Shown in pieces: positions 1-11,618 of a stretch of DNA of 64,000 bases. This stretch comes from Bathymodiolus brooksi (taxonomy: Eukaryota > Mollusca > Bivalvia > Mytilida > Modiolidae), in contig OY804579.1 of NCBI GenBank assembly GCA_963680875.1, positions 25,095,804 through 25,159,803 of the forward strand. Direction: 5' to 3'. Made by a program: the position numbers and the translations under genes. Numbering within the stretch: the first letter of the stretch is position 1; every line of letters starts with the position of its first letter. The notes beneath the pieces were generated by a model that saw only the letters and a program-made list of their open reading frames with translations, had not been told where the DNA came from and searched no databases.

Positions 1-24
1 TCGATTACTTTCGGTTATTACAAC
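1..24 (+). repeat. Left arm of a 24-bp inverted repeat
   Basis: These 24 bases are the exact reverse complement of 5962-5985. The pair could be the termini of a roughly 6-kb element enclosing LINE-A, but the left flank lies outside the window, so no target-site duplication can be tested. Confidence 0.5.
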
Positions 25-900
25 GACTCCTTTTGGAAATTATGGCACATCTGAAACGATGTTCGACCAAAAAAGGTGGAAAAAGACCAAGAACATAGGT
101 AAAATCCTCCCAATACTATCTTTTACGGAACAGTGGAATACTTAATTGAATCAACTTTGTCACTGAATTCCATAGTAATCCTAGTTTTCTTTAAAATCAT
201 GAAAAATTTGAAGAGTGCCTTTGTTGTTGGAGCAAATATGTGAAAAAATAAGCCAAATGTAACCGATTGGGTTACGTAAGTGTGTTATTCTTTCAATACA
301 ATACATGTGTGTATGTTCAATGTTTTATAGGTAAAATAGGCCTTAAAATCAATTTTTAAAGAAAAAATTGTCAACGCCTCCTTTTGGCTCATCGAAAATG
401 ATCAAGCATTTTGGCACCGATTCCTTTCAAACCAAAGAACTTGTACTAAATATTCAATAAAATGTTCTTTTTTGGCAGAAAGCCCAATAAAAAACGAAAA
501 AGATCTACTCTTTTCGTAGCTGGTCAAATTGCGTGTGATTTCTCACTTTATTGAACGCAAATTCACCAACTCCAATTTATACATGTATTACTGTATTTGT
601 CACGAAAGAAAGGAATACGTGCCATTCACTTGAAGGAAGTGCTATTCAATATTGCAACTAAAACTACGATTTTCGTTGAAAAAATGTGATCACATGTAAT
701 ATCGCAGTTACAAAGTATCAATAATGACCAGACATTTCGAACGGAAAAGTGTCTTCAGTAAAGGAATTCTCTTTCTACTTCAAATTCGTGTATTTCTATC
801 GCCGGTTGGCCTGTTTCACACGAACTTGTCACTTTGTTTCGTTTAATGCTGCATTACACTTTCATTAGAGTGCGTAAAACTGATTTTCTGAAATAAACAC
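25..900. other. AT-rich sequence, no gene seen
   Basis: No open frame, RNA gene or clear repeat was recognised between the left inverted-repeat arm and the poly(T) end of LINE-A. Confidence 0.5.
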
Positions 901-901
901 A

Positions 902-1988
902 TTTTTTTTTTTTTTACAACATAATAATTTTATTTATTCTGAATTCTTGCTTGTTACAAATCTAATCAAGAGTCCAAGCTTCTCTTGATGTACCCTGTTA
1001 CACTCCACTGATTATCCAGGGAATTAATCAGTTGGTACAAATTTAAATACATTTTAAGAATAAAAATAATAATATTTAAGAACTTTTCGTAGAGTCTAAA
1101 ATATCATTAACATTTTTTATTTATATAAAATCACTTTTTATCCAATTTTCAAAAACAATAGGTTTATTTTCAAAAGTAATGTGTTTGTTCCCCCAAATAA
1201 TTTGTTTTCTGATATCTATGAATGTGACAGGTGATTTTGTTTGACCGCCACCACTTAAATTCCAACATTTGACTACTTCTCTATAAAATTCTGGTATTTT
1301 TTTCAAATAATTTAATGATTTTGTGTTATCTAGGTTCATGCTAAATACTAACCAGTTTTTACCAGTTGCATTAAAATATTTTAATGGTATAAGCTTCCAA
1401 TTAGAAATATGTCCGGTTACCAGTCTACTTATCCAAGTTGCTTTTAGAGCTATGAAATAATTTTTGATATCAATCATTTGCATCCCCCCTCTTTCGTATG
1501 AGTTTATAATCAAATTTCTTTTAACTTTATCTGGTTTACCATTCCATATAAATTTGAAACATTTCTTTTCTATTTCTTTATGATATATATCTGGTACTAA
1601 ACATACACTGGCCAAAAATGTGAATAGGGGTAAAATTAATGATTTAATGATTAAAAATTTTCCTGATATAGAAAGGTTTCTTTTTCCCCATGCACAAAAT
1701 AGTTTATTTATCTTTTCTATTTTATTTTCCCAATTTAGTTTTTGACTTTCTTCATTGTTGTTACCAAAATATATTCCTAGTGATTTAATCGGCTTATCTG
1801 TCCAATTGATTCCAGCAATTTTGTATTTACAATTTTTTAGTTTACCAATCCATACCCCCTCTGTTTTGTTTCTATTTAACAATAAACCTGAAATTCTATT
1901 TCGTTCATTGCCTTTAAGACATCTTCTTTACTATTGCAAAATAGGGTTGTATCATCGGCTAGTTGTGAAATTTTAATACTGTGGTAAA
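902..1988 (-). pseudogene. LINE-A 3' part: reverse transcriptase end, C-terminal domain, 3' UTR and poly(A)
   Basis: This is the 3' half of a decayed non-LTR retrotransposon ORF2 on the minus strand. The catalytic motif LADDTT is encoded at about 1951-1962 and is followed by an L1/Tx1-like thumb region: KTEGVWIG, KSLGIYFG, GKFLIIKSLILP, FKFIWNGKPDKVKRN and GGMQMIDI are visible. The frame ends at a stop at 1121. About 200 bp of 3' UTR follows, then a 14-base T run at 902-915, read as the poly(A) tail. A stop or frame change near 1880 separates the LADD motif from the 253-residue open part. The 5' half lies at 5460-5880, beyond an insertion. L1/Tx1-like is my reading of the motif style. Domain identity is secure; the clade is not. 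Confidence 0.85.
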
Positions 1989-2058
1989 TTTAAACCTGTT
2001 GTCAGTGGCCAGTTTGGGAGACTCCATAATTGTTAGATTATAATCATATCTTGTTATT

Positions 2059-2088
2059 AAGTCTCCCAAACAAAGTTTGGGGGACTTA
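2059..2088. repeat. Terminal-type hairpin of the cluster family
   Basis: CCCAAAC and GTTTGGG form a stem around AAA, within AAGTCTCCC and GGGGGACTT. The arm AGTCTCCCAAAC is also the reverse complement of the unit-start block GTTTGGGAGACT, as expected for an end of a mobile repeat. An identical hairpin lies at 4380-4408. Confidence 0.6.
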
Positions 2089-2619
2089 TTGTTTTTGCTC
2101 CGTTTCTTATTATTATTATTATTATTATTCTTATTCTTCTTATTCTTCTTCTTTCTTTCCGTGCACCATGAACTTGTCCACGGCAGATCTCAGGAACTAC
2201 AGGACAGAATTTCATGAAACTTGGTGGAGTTATAGATATATGTTTCTAGTTGATCCTAAAGTTTTCAGATTTGTGGTAAAGGGGGTCAAAGCCATATTTT
2301 TGGGGGTTCAAAGAGGGTGGGGGTTACTATAGAATCCTATGGGAAACTTGAAATTTCGTACATTAATGTTGATAACTTCTAACTGGATAATGATAGAGAC
2401 ATAACATTTTACATAGTGATAGGTCACCATTAGAGGAGCAATTCTGCGTTTTCAAAATTTTCAAGATGTCTGCCATTTTCAAAATGGCTGCCAAAACACG
2501 GCATAAAAATGGGATGTAAAAATTCAACATTGTCCGATATCATCAAAATTTGATATGTGGGTAGATAGTGTCAGTGGCCGGTTTGGGAGACTTCATAATC
2601 GTTAGATTATAATCATATC

Positions 2620-2651
<32 letters not shown>

Positions 2652-3130
2652 CTCTTTCTCTTTTTCTTTCCGTGGACCATGAACTTGTCCACGGCAGATC
2701 TCAGGAACTACTGGACAGAATTTCATGAAACTTGGTGGAGTTATAGATATATGTTTCTAGTTGATCCTAAAGTTTTCAGATTTGTGGTAAAGGGGGTCAA
2801 AGCCATATTTTTGGGGGTTCAAAGAGGGTGGGGGTTACTATAGAATCCTATGGGAAACTTGAAATTTCGTACATTAATGTTGATAACTTCTAACTGGATA
2901 ATGATAGAGACATAACATTTTACATAGTGATAGGTCACCATTAGAGGAGCAATTCTGCGTTTTCAAAATTTTCAAGATGTCTGCCATTTTCAAAATGGCT
3001 GCCAAAACACGGCATAAAAATGGGGGGTAAAAATTCAACATTGTCCGATATCATCAAAATTTGATATGTGGGTAGATAGTGTCAGTGGCCGGTTTGGGAG
3101 ACTTCATAATCGTTAGATTATAATCATATC

Positions 3131-3162
<32 letters not shown>

Positions 3163-3539
3163 CTCTTTCTCTTTTTCTTTCCGTGGACCATGAACTTGTC
3201 CACGGCAGATCTCAGGAACTACTGGACAGAATTTCATGAAACTTGGTGGAGTTATAGATATATGTTTCTAGTTGGTCCTAAAGTTTTCAGATTTGTGGTA
3301 AAGGGGGTCAAAGTCATATTTTGTGGGGTTCAAAGGGGATGGGGGTTACTATAGAATCCTATGAGAAAGTTGAAATTTCCTACATTAATGTCGATAACTT
3401 CTAAATAGATAATGATAGAGACATAAAATTTGACATAGTGATAGGTCACCATTAGAGGAGCAATTCTGCGTTTTCAAAATTTTCGAGATGTCTGCCATTT
3501 TCAAAATGGCTGCCAAAACAGGGCATAAAAAATGGGGGG

Positions 3540-4290
3540 TAAAAATTCAACATTGTCCGATATCATCAAAATTTGATATGTGGGTAGATAATGATGTCCC
3601 GAATTGATTCCCGACATTAAACAATTTCTACCGATCACCATTTTCAAAATGGCCGCCACAATACCGCAAATATTCAACATTGTCCGATATCATCAAAATT
3701 TGATATGTGGGTAGATAATGATGTCCCGACATTGAAAAATTTCTACCGGTCGCCATTTTCAAAATGGCCGCCACAATACCGCACAAATTCCACATTGTCC
3801 AATTTCAACGCCATTTCATATGTGGGTAGATAATGATGTCCCGAATTGATTCCTGACATCGAAAAATTTCTACCGGTCGCCATTTTCAAAATGGCCACCA
3901 CAATACCGCACAAATTCAACATTGTCCGATTTCAATGACATTTCATATGTGGGTAGATTATGATGTCCCGAATTGATTCCTGACATCGAAAAATTTCTAC
4001 CGGTCGCCATTTTCAAAATGGCCACCACAATACCGCACAAATTCAACATTGTCCGATTTCAATGACATTTCATATGTGGGTAGATTATGATGTCCCGAAT
4101 TGATTCCTGACATCGAAAAATTTCTACCGGTCGCCATTTTCAAAATGGCCGCCACAATGCCGCACAAATTCCACATTGTTTGATTTCAACGTCCTGAATT
4201 GATTCCCGACATCGAAAAATTTCTACCGGTCTCCATTTTCAAAATGGTCGCCACAATACCGCAAAAATTCAACATTGTTCGATTTCAAAG
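3540..4290. repeat. Tandem array of roughly 115-145-bp monomers
   Basis: Each monomer carries GTGGGTAGATAATGATGTCC, TTTCTACCGGTCGCC and the near-palindrome GCCATTTTCAAAATGGC. Successive copies diverge by point changes and short deletions. No coding potential is seen. Confidence 0.8.
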
Positions 4291-4379
4291 GTAGCTTTTG
4301 ATTTATTTTTTTAAACTTGTTGTCAGTGGCCAGTTTGGGAGACTCCATAATCGTTAGATTATAATCATATCTTGTTATT

Positions 4380-4408
4380 AAGTCTCCCAAACAAAGTTTG
4401 GGGGACTT
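4380..4408. repeat. Second copy of the cluster hairpin
   Basis: It has the same sequence as the hairpin at 2059-2088 and the same position relative to its unit start. Confidence 0.6.
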
Positions 4409-4824
4409 ATTGTTTTTGCTCCGTTTCTTATTATTATTATTATTATTATTCTTATTCTTCTTATTCTTCTTCTTTCTTTCCGTGCACCATGAACTTGTCC
4501 ACGGCAGATCTCAGGAACTACAGGACAGAATTTCATGAAACTTGGTGGAGTTATAGATATATGTTTCTAGTTGGTCCTAAAGTTTTCAGATTTGTGGTAA
4601 AGGGGGTCAAAGTCATATTTTGAGGGGTTCAAAGGGGGTGAGGGTTACTATAGAATCCTATGGGAAAGTTGGAATTTCCTACATTAATGTTGATAACTTC
4701 TAAATGAATAATGATAGAGACATAAAATTTGACATAGTGATAGGTCATCATTAGAGGAGCAATTCTGCGTTTTCAAAATTTTCGAGATGTCTGCCATTTT
4801 CAAAATGGCTGCCAAAACAGGGCA

Positions 4825-5385
4825 TACAAATGGGATGTAAAAATTCAACATTGTCCGATATCATCAAAATTTGATATGTGGGTAGATAATGATGTCCCGA
4901 ATTGATTCCCGACATTGAACAATTTCTACTGGTCGCCATTTTCAAAATGGTCGCCACAATACCGCAAAAATTCAACATTGTCCGATATCATCAAAATTTG
5001 ATATGTGGGTAGATAATGATGTCCCAAATTGATTCCCGACATTGAAAAATTTCTACTGGTCGCCATTTTCACAATGGTCGCCACAATATCGCAAAAATTC
5101 AACATTGTCCGATATCATCAAAATTCGATATGTGGGTAGATAATGATGTCCCGAATTGATTCCCGACATTGAAAAATTTCTACCGGTCGCCATTTTCAAA
5201 ATGGCCACCACAATACCGCACAAATTCAATATTGTCCGATTTCAACGCCATTTCATATGTGGGTAGATTATGATTTCCCGAATTGATTCCTGACATCGAA
5301 AAATTTCTACCGGTCGCCATTTTCAAAATGGCCGCCACAATACCGCAAAAATTCAACATTGCTCGATTTCAAAGGTAGCTTTTAA
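4825..5385. repeat. Second array of the same monomers
   Basis: This is the same monomer family as 3540-4290, at the end of the unit that starts near 4322. Both arrays end with the same AAAGGTAGCTTTT-like segment before the next unit-start block. Confidence 0.8.
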
Positions 5386-5459
5386 TTTATTTTTTAAACC
5401 GGTTGTCAGTGGCCGGTTTGGGAGACTTCATAATCGTTAGATTATAATCATATCTTGTT

Positions 5460-5880
5460 CCTTTTATATCTTTGCAACTTCTCAAATTTAGGGCCATGAT
5501 TTCGACAGATAAAACAAATAACAATGCTGATAAAGGACATCCTTGAAGTATTCCACACGAGTTTTTTAAATTTTCAGACACCCATCCATTATTCATTACA
5601 CATGTTTGTATATCACTATATAGTGTTTTAACCCAACTGATAAAAGATTCGTTAAATCTAAAATGTTTCAAAGTTACAAACATAAAATCCCATTCCAAAG
5701 AATCAAAAGCTTTTGAAAAATCTATAAATATTATTGCCCCTCAATTTTATAAAGATCGCATAGTCTATGATATCTTGAATTTGTCTCAAGTTAAAATCGA
5801 GGAATCTGTTTTTCACGTAACCAGTTTGATCTTCATTAAACACATTATTAAAGAGTTCCGTGATCTATCAATTGAGTGAT
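5460..5880 (-). pseudogene. LINE-A 5' part: reverse transcriptase palm fragment
   Basis: The minus strand encodes TGYVKNRFLDFN, then FIDFSKAFDSLEW (motif A, about 5694-5732), then GCPLSALLF (about 5514-5542), the standard order in non-LTR reverse transcriptases. A one-base frameshift lies at the G/C run near 5737-5741, between the first block and motif A. The next motif, LADDTT, lies at 1951-1962 across the inserted cluster, so these are two halves of one element. Sequence upstream of 5880 is not recognisable, so the element is probably 5'-truncated. Confidence 0.88.
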
Positions 5881-5961
5881 AAATACTTACATTTCAGTGG
5901 TTAATGACGAAAAGAAGGTCCGGTGTTAATCAAACTTACATTGTTTTTACTGGAAGGTGTG

Positions 5962-5985
5962 GTTGTAATAACCGAAAGTAATCGA
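5962..5985 (-). repeat. Right arm of the 24-bp inverted repeat
   Basis: This is the exact reverse complement of bases 1-24. It sits about 80 bp outside the last recognisable LINE-A codons. Confidence 0.5.
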
Positions 5986-6489
5986 ATAACGCCGATATTT
6001 ACCGAAAGGAATTTATTTGATCCTACACCGTGAAGTTGTGACTGTAGTTTTTTTTGAAGTTATTGATATATAGACAAAATTAAACTATCAGTGATCATAA
6101 GGCAACAAAATTATCCCAGACGTGATACACAAGTCTTATCAACGTTTGGTTTGGATATACAAGGAAGGCGATTTCGTGAAATTTAATTATTTGATTTCTG
6201 AATTTGATTGTTATGATTTGTTGTCTACTTGTACATAAAATGTAAACATTATGCGTGTATGTATACGATTTACAGAAAAATACCTAGAGTTCACCCGAGA
6301 GTGTATCGGTTGACAAAAACAATTACAGTACGCAACCGTGGTAAACCGTAGTTTATTTCTCAGTGGTATGAAAAGGGAAATGAAAATGTGTGATTCTCTT
6401 CATATAAATATGCGTAAGCCGGTAACATATGCAAATTAGGTTCGAGTGAAAATTTAGTCCCCCCCCCTCCGAGAATTTGTCGTCTATAG
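5986..6489. other. AT-rich sequence, no gene seen
   Basis: Only short chance frames and a C run at about 6461-6468 are present. Nothing was recognised. Confidence 0.5.
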
Positions 6490-6924
6490 TAATAATAAAA
6501 ACATAGACCACGTAAATATTCTTTTTAATGATGAGAATAACAGGTAGAATATCATATACTCCTTTAGGTGTTTGTCTTTCTAGTACATGCAAATGGTGTT
6601 CTCATATTAACAACACGACCCAACGAATACACATTTTACGAAAACTTATATACTTATTAAGTAAATCCCTTTTGAGTAAGAATTATAAAACATATATTTT
6701 ACCTATATTAGATTATGGTTGTGAATTGTGGAATGACTGATTCGTGATGCCCAACAATTAGAATGTTTGCAATTTGAAGCAGCAAGGATTGTAATGGGCT
6801 TACCTCTTTATTCTAGTGCTGAAAGTTTATATTTTGAAACTGAGTGGTCAAAATTGGAAGATCGTCGAAAGTCTAGGAAACTAAATTTATTTTATAAAAT
6901 TGAAAATAATATGGCTCCCCAATA
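6490..6924 (+). pseudogene. LINE-B, first segment: post-RT region of a non-LTR retrotransposon
   Basis: The plus strand encodes a LINE thumb/linker region: YTPLGVCLSS, HINN, ILRKL, YILPILDYGCELWN, then after a stop or frameshift near 6739 IRDAQQLECLQFEAARIVMG, LYFETEWSKLEDRRKSRKL and FYKIENNMAPQ. The order (HLGV-like, PILDYG, AARIV, GW-L-RR, FYKI-AP) is that of jockey/I/CR1-type elements. It stops at 6924, at the first target-duplication copy of the 6925-13542 element, and resumes in frame at 13553. The reverse transcriptase core is missing, so the copy is 5'-truncated. Confidence 0.85.
6915..6924. repeat. Left 10-bp target-site duplication (CTCCCCAATA)
   Basis: It matches 13543-13552 (CTCCGCAATA) at 9 of 10 positions. 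Deleting one copy plus the intervening 6.6 kb makes the LINE-B frame read MAPQYLSD without interruption. Confidence 0.8.
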
Positions 6925-7429
6925 GTGACAATACGTTTGCGCACATTCCAGACAGGAGATTGCACGATTGCGCACAATTCACCTGTATTTTAGTGTTACG
7001 TTTGCGCACACTACCTTTCCAATATACCTGCATAACTTACTACGTTTAATTTGCGTACACTTAAAATTCTATACTATGTTCTACCTCAGTCATCCGAACA
7101 TATTTGACTTTGTTGAAAAACTCAAATCTATCCAGACAAGGCCGTAACTAGGGTCTCATTTCTAGTGAAGTAATGGGTCTGGGGACCGCCTAGGTCCATA
7201 GCAGGTCCAGGACAGACCCCTGGTAGCCTCCCTTTAACCCTCCTGCTTTATTTCAAATTGCAAGGGTATTTTGGCTATGAAAATGATCGTACACATGGTT
7301 GTTTTAGTGGTCAAAATTACCATCCAACTAACATATGGTTTTCATGGCTTTAAAAAGAAGGAAGTCATGTAATAATTATGTGTTCAATGAAAAAAGCTAA
7401 TCGAAATAAATTCAACAGTATAGTACGAC

Positions 7430-7755
7430 AATGGAAATTTCGTTCAAGATGAAAAGGAGCCTTGGTTAATCAATCCAATTTTTTTTTCTCAAATATTTTT
7501 GCAAATCCGTCAAAGCAAACTTGTATGACAAAGGAATTTGGGACCGATTTTAGGTTATCAAAGGTCACAACTCTAGAAAAACATAACGGGAATTCGCCAA
7601 AAACGAATTGGGGCTATGTTTGATTAATACTAACATTGTGTAAAAAATATGAGAATCCGTTAAGGTAATCTTGAGTTAGCGTATACGCCATAGGAATTCT
7701 GGACGTACGGACGAACGAAGGTATGCCCCGTCGCAATACGGCGGGGCATACAACG
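7430..7755. repeat. Repeat-like segment ending in a hairpin
   Basis: A GGACGTACGGACGAACG stretch is followed by TATGCCCCG and CGGGGCATA facing each other (about 7712-7742). A similar module, with GGACGGTAAAG and facing GTCGCC/GGCGGTGAC arms, occurs at about 8101-8145. These look like the ends of small non-autonomous repeats. The left boundaries are not resolved, and nothing else was recognised between 7060 and 8935. Confidence 0.35.
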
Positions 7756-9120
7756 ACTAGCTTATTCAATGGCGATGCCAGAACCACAAGAATATGTCGA
7801 AAACAAATATTTAGTTCATCGCATGCTATTTACACTCGAAAATCAACGCAGTCATACAAGAAAAGTTAAAATTATATGAAAAAATATAACTATGAAACGA
7901 ATGCCATGCCTATGAGAAGTAGGGCCATACAATATATATCTGGCAGTAGGCACCATAGCAGAGAAACCGAAAAATGCAAAATACCCCACATAATGAAATT
8001 CGAACTTGATCTGTATGTGATGTCCTTCACAACATTTTAAAGTGATTATGTTGATCGAGGTATTTTTAAGTTATTGCACGTAAACCACTTCTTGACAACC
8101 GGACGGTAAAGTGGAATGCCCCTGTCGCCTAAAGGCGGTGACATAATAAAAACAACAAATATGTTGAAGTGCAACTTAATTTCAACTGATTTTGTTGAGG
8201 CGTTCTAGACCTATTCCACGGAAACATACTCCGGGACGGACGGACATGGGTAAAAAATATTCCGACGCCTGAAAACCTAGGGATAAAGTGATATAAATTG
8301 CACAACGTATCTCTCGGCCAATATACAATTTCCGTCGGAAAGTCGGAGTTCGTCCACGGTGATGGGCTTATGGGTCTACGCTTTTCGAGTTCGAAAAACG
8401 ACGAGCAACCTTCAATTTTTAGTCGACCTTGTGACCGATGACGACATCTCTTGAGCTACTGATGTCCGTGCAACCATGAAGCAAAGAGATCGATGCAAGG
8501 GAAGAAAGGAATCATTGGGAAAGGAGACTGATGCCTTAGACACAGATGTACATTTTGATGCGATTGCTCTTATGTTGGGGCCACCGGTATCGAGTTGTGT
8601 GTGTGGGGAGGGGGGGGGGGGGGGTTCACGTTGTATTGAAGATCATGCGGTGAGCTCTGGAAATCTGTTTGTAATATGTTACACGGGGTGATTTTGTACT
8701 GTCTTCGTGTCATTACCTCATATAGGTAATCTCGAGTATTTCATCACTAGTAGTTTTTAACGGTAATTTTTTCGATGTACACGTTGAAATTTGTGCATGA
8801 CAAATTGCAACATACAACTTGCACAAACCCAATTCACACTGTCCTGCTTTACGTTTTCGGCAAGACCCTGTTTTCAGCCAAATATCCATTTCGTACAAGA
8901 AGTGTCGTCAATACAAACATGTAACGTGCATAACTGGGTCATTCTCTGACAACTTTTCAAAATACCGAGTTTTGTCTATGAAAGGAAAATTTGTCACAAA
9001 TGTTTCATTTGCTACAGTTCGTTTAATTAATCATTCTTGAGACAGAATTAAGTGCTTGGCAAGCTGCTTTATCAAAGATATATTATATATCTTTTATTCC
9101 CATGGGGTGGGAATATTTGT

Positions 9121-9132
9121 CTTTACCGTCAC
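9121..9132. repeat. First of a dispersed GTGACGGTAAAG motif series
   Basis: CTTTACCGTCAC or its complement, exact or with one or two changes, occurs at about 9121, 9380, 9399, 9419, 9553, 9582, 9942, 10139, 10164 and 11308, in both orientations. All lie inside the 8936-11347 element. Confidence 0.7.
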
Positions 9133-10258
9133 AATACCTTAAGCGCAAATTTTCTTACTTTTTCTTCAACATAAACCATAAAACCGATATGAATATAAAC
9201 GAATAAATTGTTCTGTTGATATATATTCCGGGATGTATATATTTTTGCTATATTCTTTAACTAGTGCTCAATGGTAAAAAATAACCGAAGTGGATTATAG
9301 ATGTGCTACTACAGTGTCATTTAAAGTTACATTTGTTGTATGATTACAAATATAATATACAAAAAATATTTTTAAGTTCGTGACGGAAAGGAATATTTGT
9401 GACGTAAAGAAAACGTGTGTGACGGTAAAGACATTTTGGTTTATAATAACAACTACCCACATAAATCAAATGCACGAGGTTGAATATAACATCTTTAACC
9501 GTGCTCTCAGTCATTCCTGATGCTAAGTGAAAGTGATTAAAAGTGTGGTTGTCTTTACCGTCACGATCATAATATGAAATTGTGTCGGTAAAGACTGTTA
9601 CGGTAGAGACAATTCCGCATTTCGGTATTGATTCCGTGTATTACAGAAAATATTTCTAAAGGTGAATTATGTACATTGCTGTCGGGAACAACGTTTTATT
9701 TCTACATGACGTTTAAAATGTTGTAGCAGGTGAACAAAGGAACTTCTATTATGTTTGGTAAAGACGTTGAATAAAGGTACTAATGCATTTCAATGGAGAT
9801 ACTGGTTTGTTTCTTTGAATCCTGCTGACAGTTGATCCACGATACCGTTTCTTTACATCGATGAAGTAGAAAGGAAAGCACCAACGTGACTACGATCTCA
9901 GAGTCAAATGTATATTAGACGTTCTGCAACGTTAAATTTTCGTGACGGTAAAGATAGAAATTCATAGGAAACACATTTCAGAGTAAATAAAGGAAATATT
10001 TTACATAAAAAATATATAAATCTTTAAGCATATCATTATTTAATGTTTACTGTAATGATTAAACCTTTAAAACATAAAGAAACACCATTTTTGAAGTTTT
10101 AATTCTTTTTTTCTATAATCATCCCTGCTGTGGGACATTGCCGTCACGTGTATTATTCTATATGTGACGGTAAAAAAGAGAATTTGTAAATCCATTATTT
10201 GGCGTATCCCTTAATGTATTTTATAAATCTTTTAATGAAATAAATACAGAATATTACG

Positions 10259-10354
10259 CATTTTGTTTTTAGGACTGACTTTATCACGGGGTGTATCAGG
10301 TGAGCCGGATCACCTGATATACCCCGTGATAAAGTCAGTTCCAAAAACAAAATG
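10259..10354. repeat. Near-perfect 96-bp hairpin
   Basis: Two arms of about 45 bp (10259-10303 and 10310-10354) face each other around a 6-base centre, with only two or three mismatches. Weaker complementarity continues outward on both sides. It is probably a foldback insertion; no target duplication is obvious. Confidence 0.8.
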
Positions 10355-10982
10355 TCTTTTATTCTGTTTATCAGTAATTTGCTTGCCGGAAGATAAGCGG
10401 CACAAAAATATAGTCCACGAAAATCCAATATGGAAAACATACTAAGTAAAATCTAATCATGCAAAACTAATTAAAATAATTGAAATATAGAAAATTGTTT
10501 AAAATATAACTTTATCAAACTTTCATGTAACTGACATGTGAAAAGTAGTTCTATTTATCGGCCACCTACTTACGAGGTTATATATATGGCCGAGTAGTTA
10601 CATACGATTGTGGTCGATGTGTTGACAAGGGTAGTCTTGATCGTAAAAAAACATAATTCTTCTCACACTTTCCCTTTTCGTTAGTGCAATAAAATGTTTG
10701 ACATGAAGTCATAATGATTTTGTAAATATCATAAGATAAATATACGACGTTATTTTACGATTTACATAATTTTTAATGATAAAATTGCAACTGATCAATG
10801 CTGCTATAATATACGATACCGACACCGTAACGTCACGGCTCTTTCGGAAGAGCTTTAATTGCAGGTATAATCCGAGAATGGATTATGCCTTTTGTCTCCT
10901 CACATTGAAGAGTTCTGAAAAATGGCGATCCTTATTATTTGGTGCTACGTGCAACTTCAATGACCAAATTCTACCTTACGGT

Positions 10983-11175
10983 TAGTCCGAGATTCCTCTG
11001 CCGTCTGACGGCTTTTATGGATTTGCTGTAGCCGTGTGACAACAAATCCATAAAAGCCGTCAGACGGCAGAGGAATCTCGGACTCCTCTGCCGTCTGACG
11101 GCTTTTATGGATTTGCTGTAGCCGTGTGACAACAAATCCATAGAAGCCGTCAGACGGCAGAGGAATCTCGGACTA
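10983..11175. mobile_element. TAGTCCGAG family copy 1: 193-bp double-hairpin element, 9-bp TSD
   Basis: The ends are TAGTCCGAG and CTCGGACTA, flanked by perfect CCTTACGGT copies at 10974-10982 and 11176-11184. The interior is two consecutive, almost identical hairpins (CTGCCGTCTGACGGC facing GCCGTCAGACGGCAG, about 100 bp each) and no other sequence. It is the smallest of three family members and lacks the helicase fragment of the larger copies. Confidence 0.88.
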
Positions 11176-11335
11176 CCTTACGGTATACTATTTTTAGCAT
11201 TCATTAACACAGATGTCTTCTATTTACTGTCATTTAAATTTTCACGCCATGACGTTTTCCTTTAAGTTTGTAGTTTTTCTGTAATATTAATGGGACACAG
11301 TTGCAGTCTTTACCATCACTATTGTAAAAGTTGCC

Positions 11336-11618
11336 AGAGAATGACCCATCTACATCACGTAATGATATCAGAGAATGACCCATCTACATCACGTAATGAT
11401 ATCAGAGAATGACCCATTAACATCACGTAATGATATCAGAGAATGACCCATCTACATCACGAAATGATATCAGAGAATGACCCATTAACATCACGTAATG
11501 ATATCAGAGAATGACCCATCTACATCACGTAATGATATCAGAGAATGACCCATCTACATCACGTAATGATATCAGAGAATGGCCCATCTACATCACGTAA
11601 TGATATCAGAGAATGACC
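11336..11618. repeat. 34-bp tandem array, left part (about 8 units)
   Basis: The unit is AGAGAATGACCC followed by ATCTACATCACGTAATGATATC, with rare changes (CATTAACATC, GGCCC). Its first 12 bases equal the terminus of the 8936-11347 element. The array resumes at 12735 after the 11619-12734 insertion. Confidence 0.92.

Larger units (their letters stand above)
1989..5459. repeat. Composite repeat cluster inserted into LINE-A
   Basis: Four or five related units begin with the same block (GTCAGTGGCC and GTTTGGGAGACT) at about 2001, 2571, 3082, 4322 and 5406. Each has a TTA-rich microsatellite (about 2110, 2626, 3137 and 4431), then a roughly 350-bp conserved block starting near CCATGAACTTGTCC. 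Two units end in amplified roughly 115-145-bp monomers. The frames of about 100 codons here are unlikely to be genes: they contain poly-Tyr from the TTA tract and recur only with the repeat. The LINE-A reading frame resumes on both sides, so the cluster is younger than the LINE. Confidence 0.8.
8936..11347. mobile_element. 2.4-kb element with 22-bp TIRs, nested in the 6.6-kb element
   Basis: The left end GGGTCATTCTCTGACAACTT and the reverse complement of the right end (GGGTCATTCTCTGGCAACTT) differ by one base over at least 20 bp. The interior is rich in GTGACGGTAAAG-like motifs in both orientations. No transposase frame is seen. The right terminus overlaps the first unit of a 34-bp tandem array, so a target duplication could not be identified. 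It contains a hairpin at 10259-10354 and a 193-bp TAGTCCGAG element at 10983-11175. Confidence 0.6.

Noticed and set aside
2030..4623. 100- and 83-codon ORFs with poly-Tyr
   Set aside because: Poly-Tyr comes from the TTA microsatellite, and the frames recur only as part of the repeat units.
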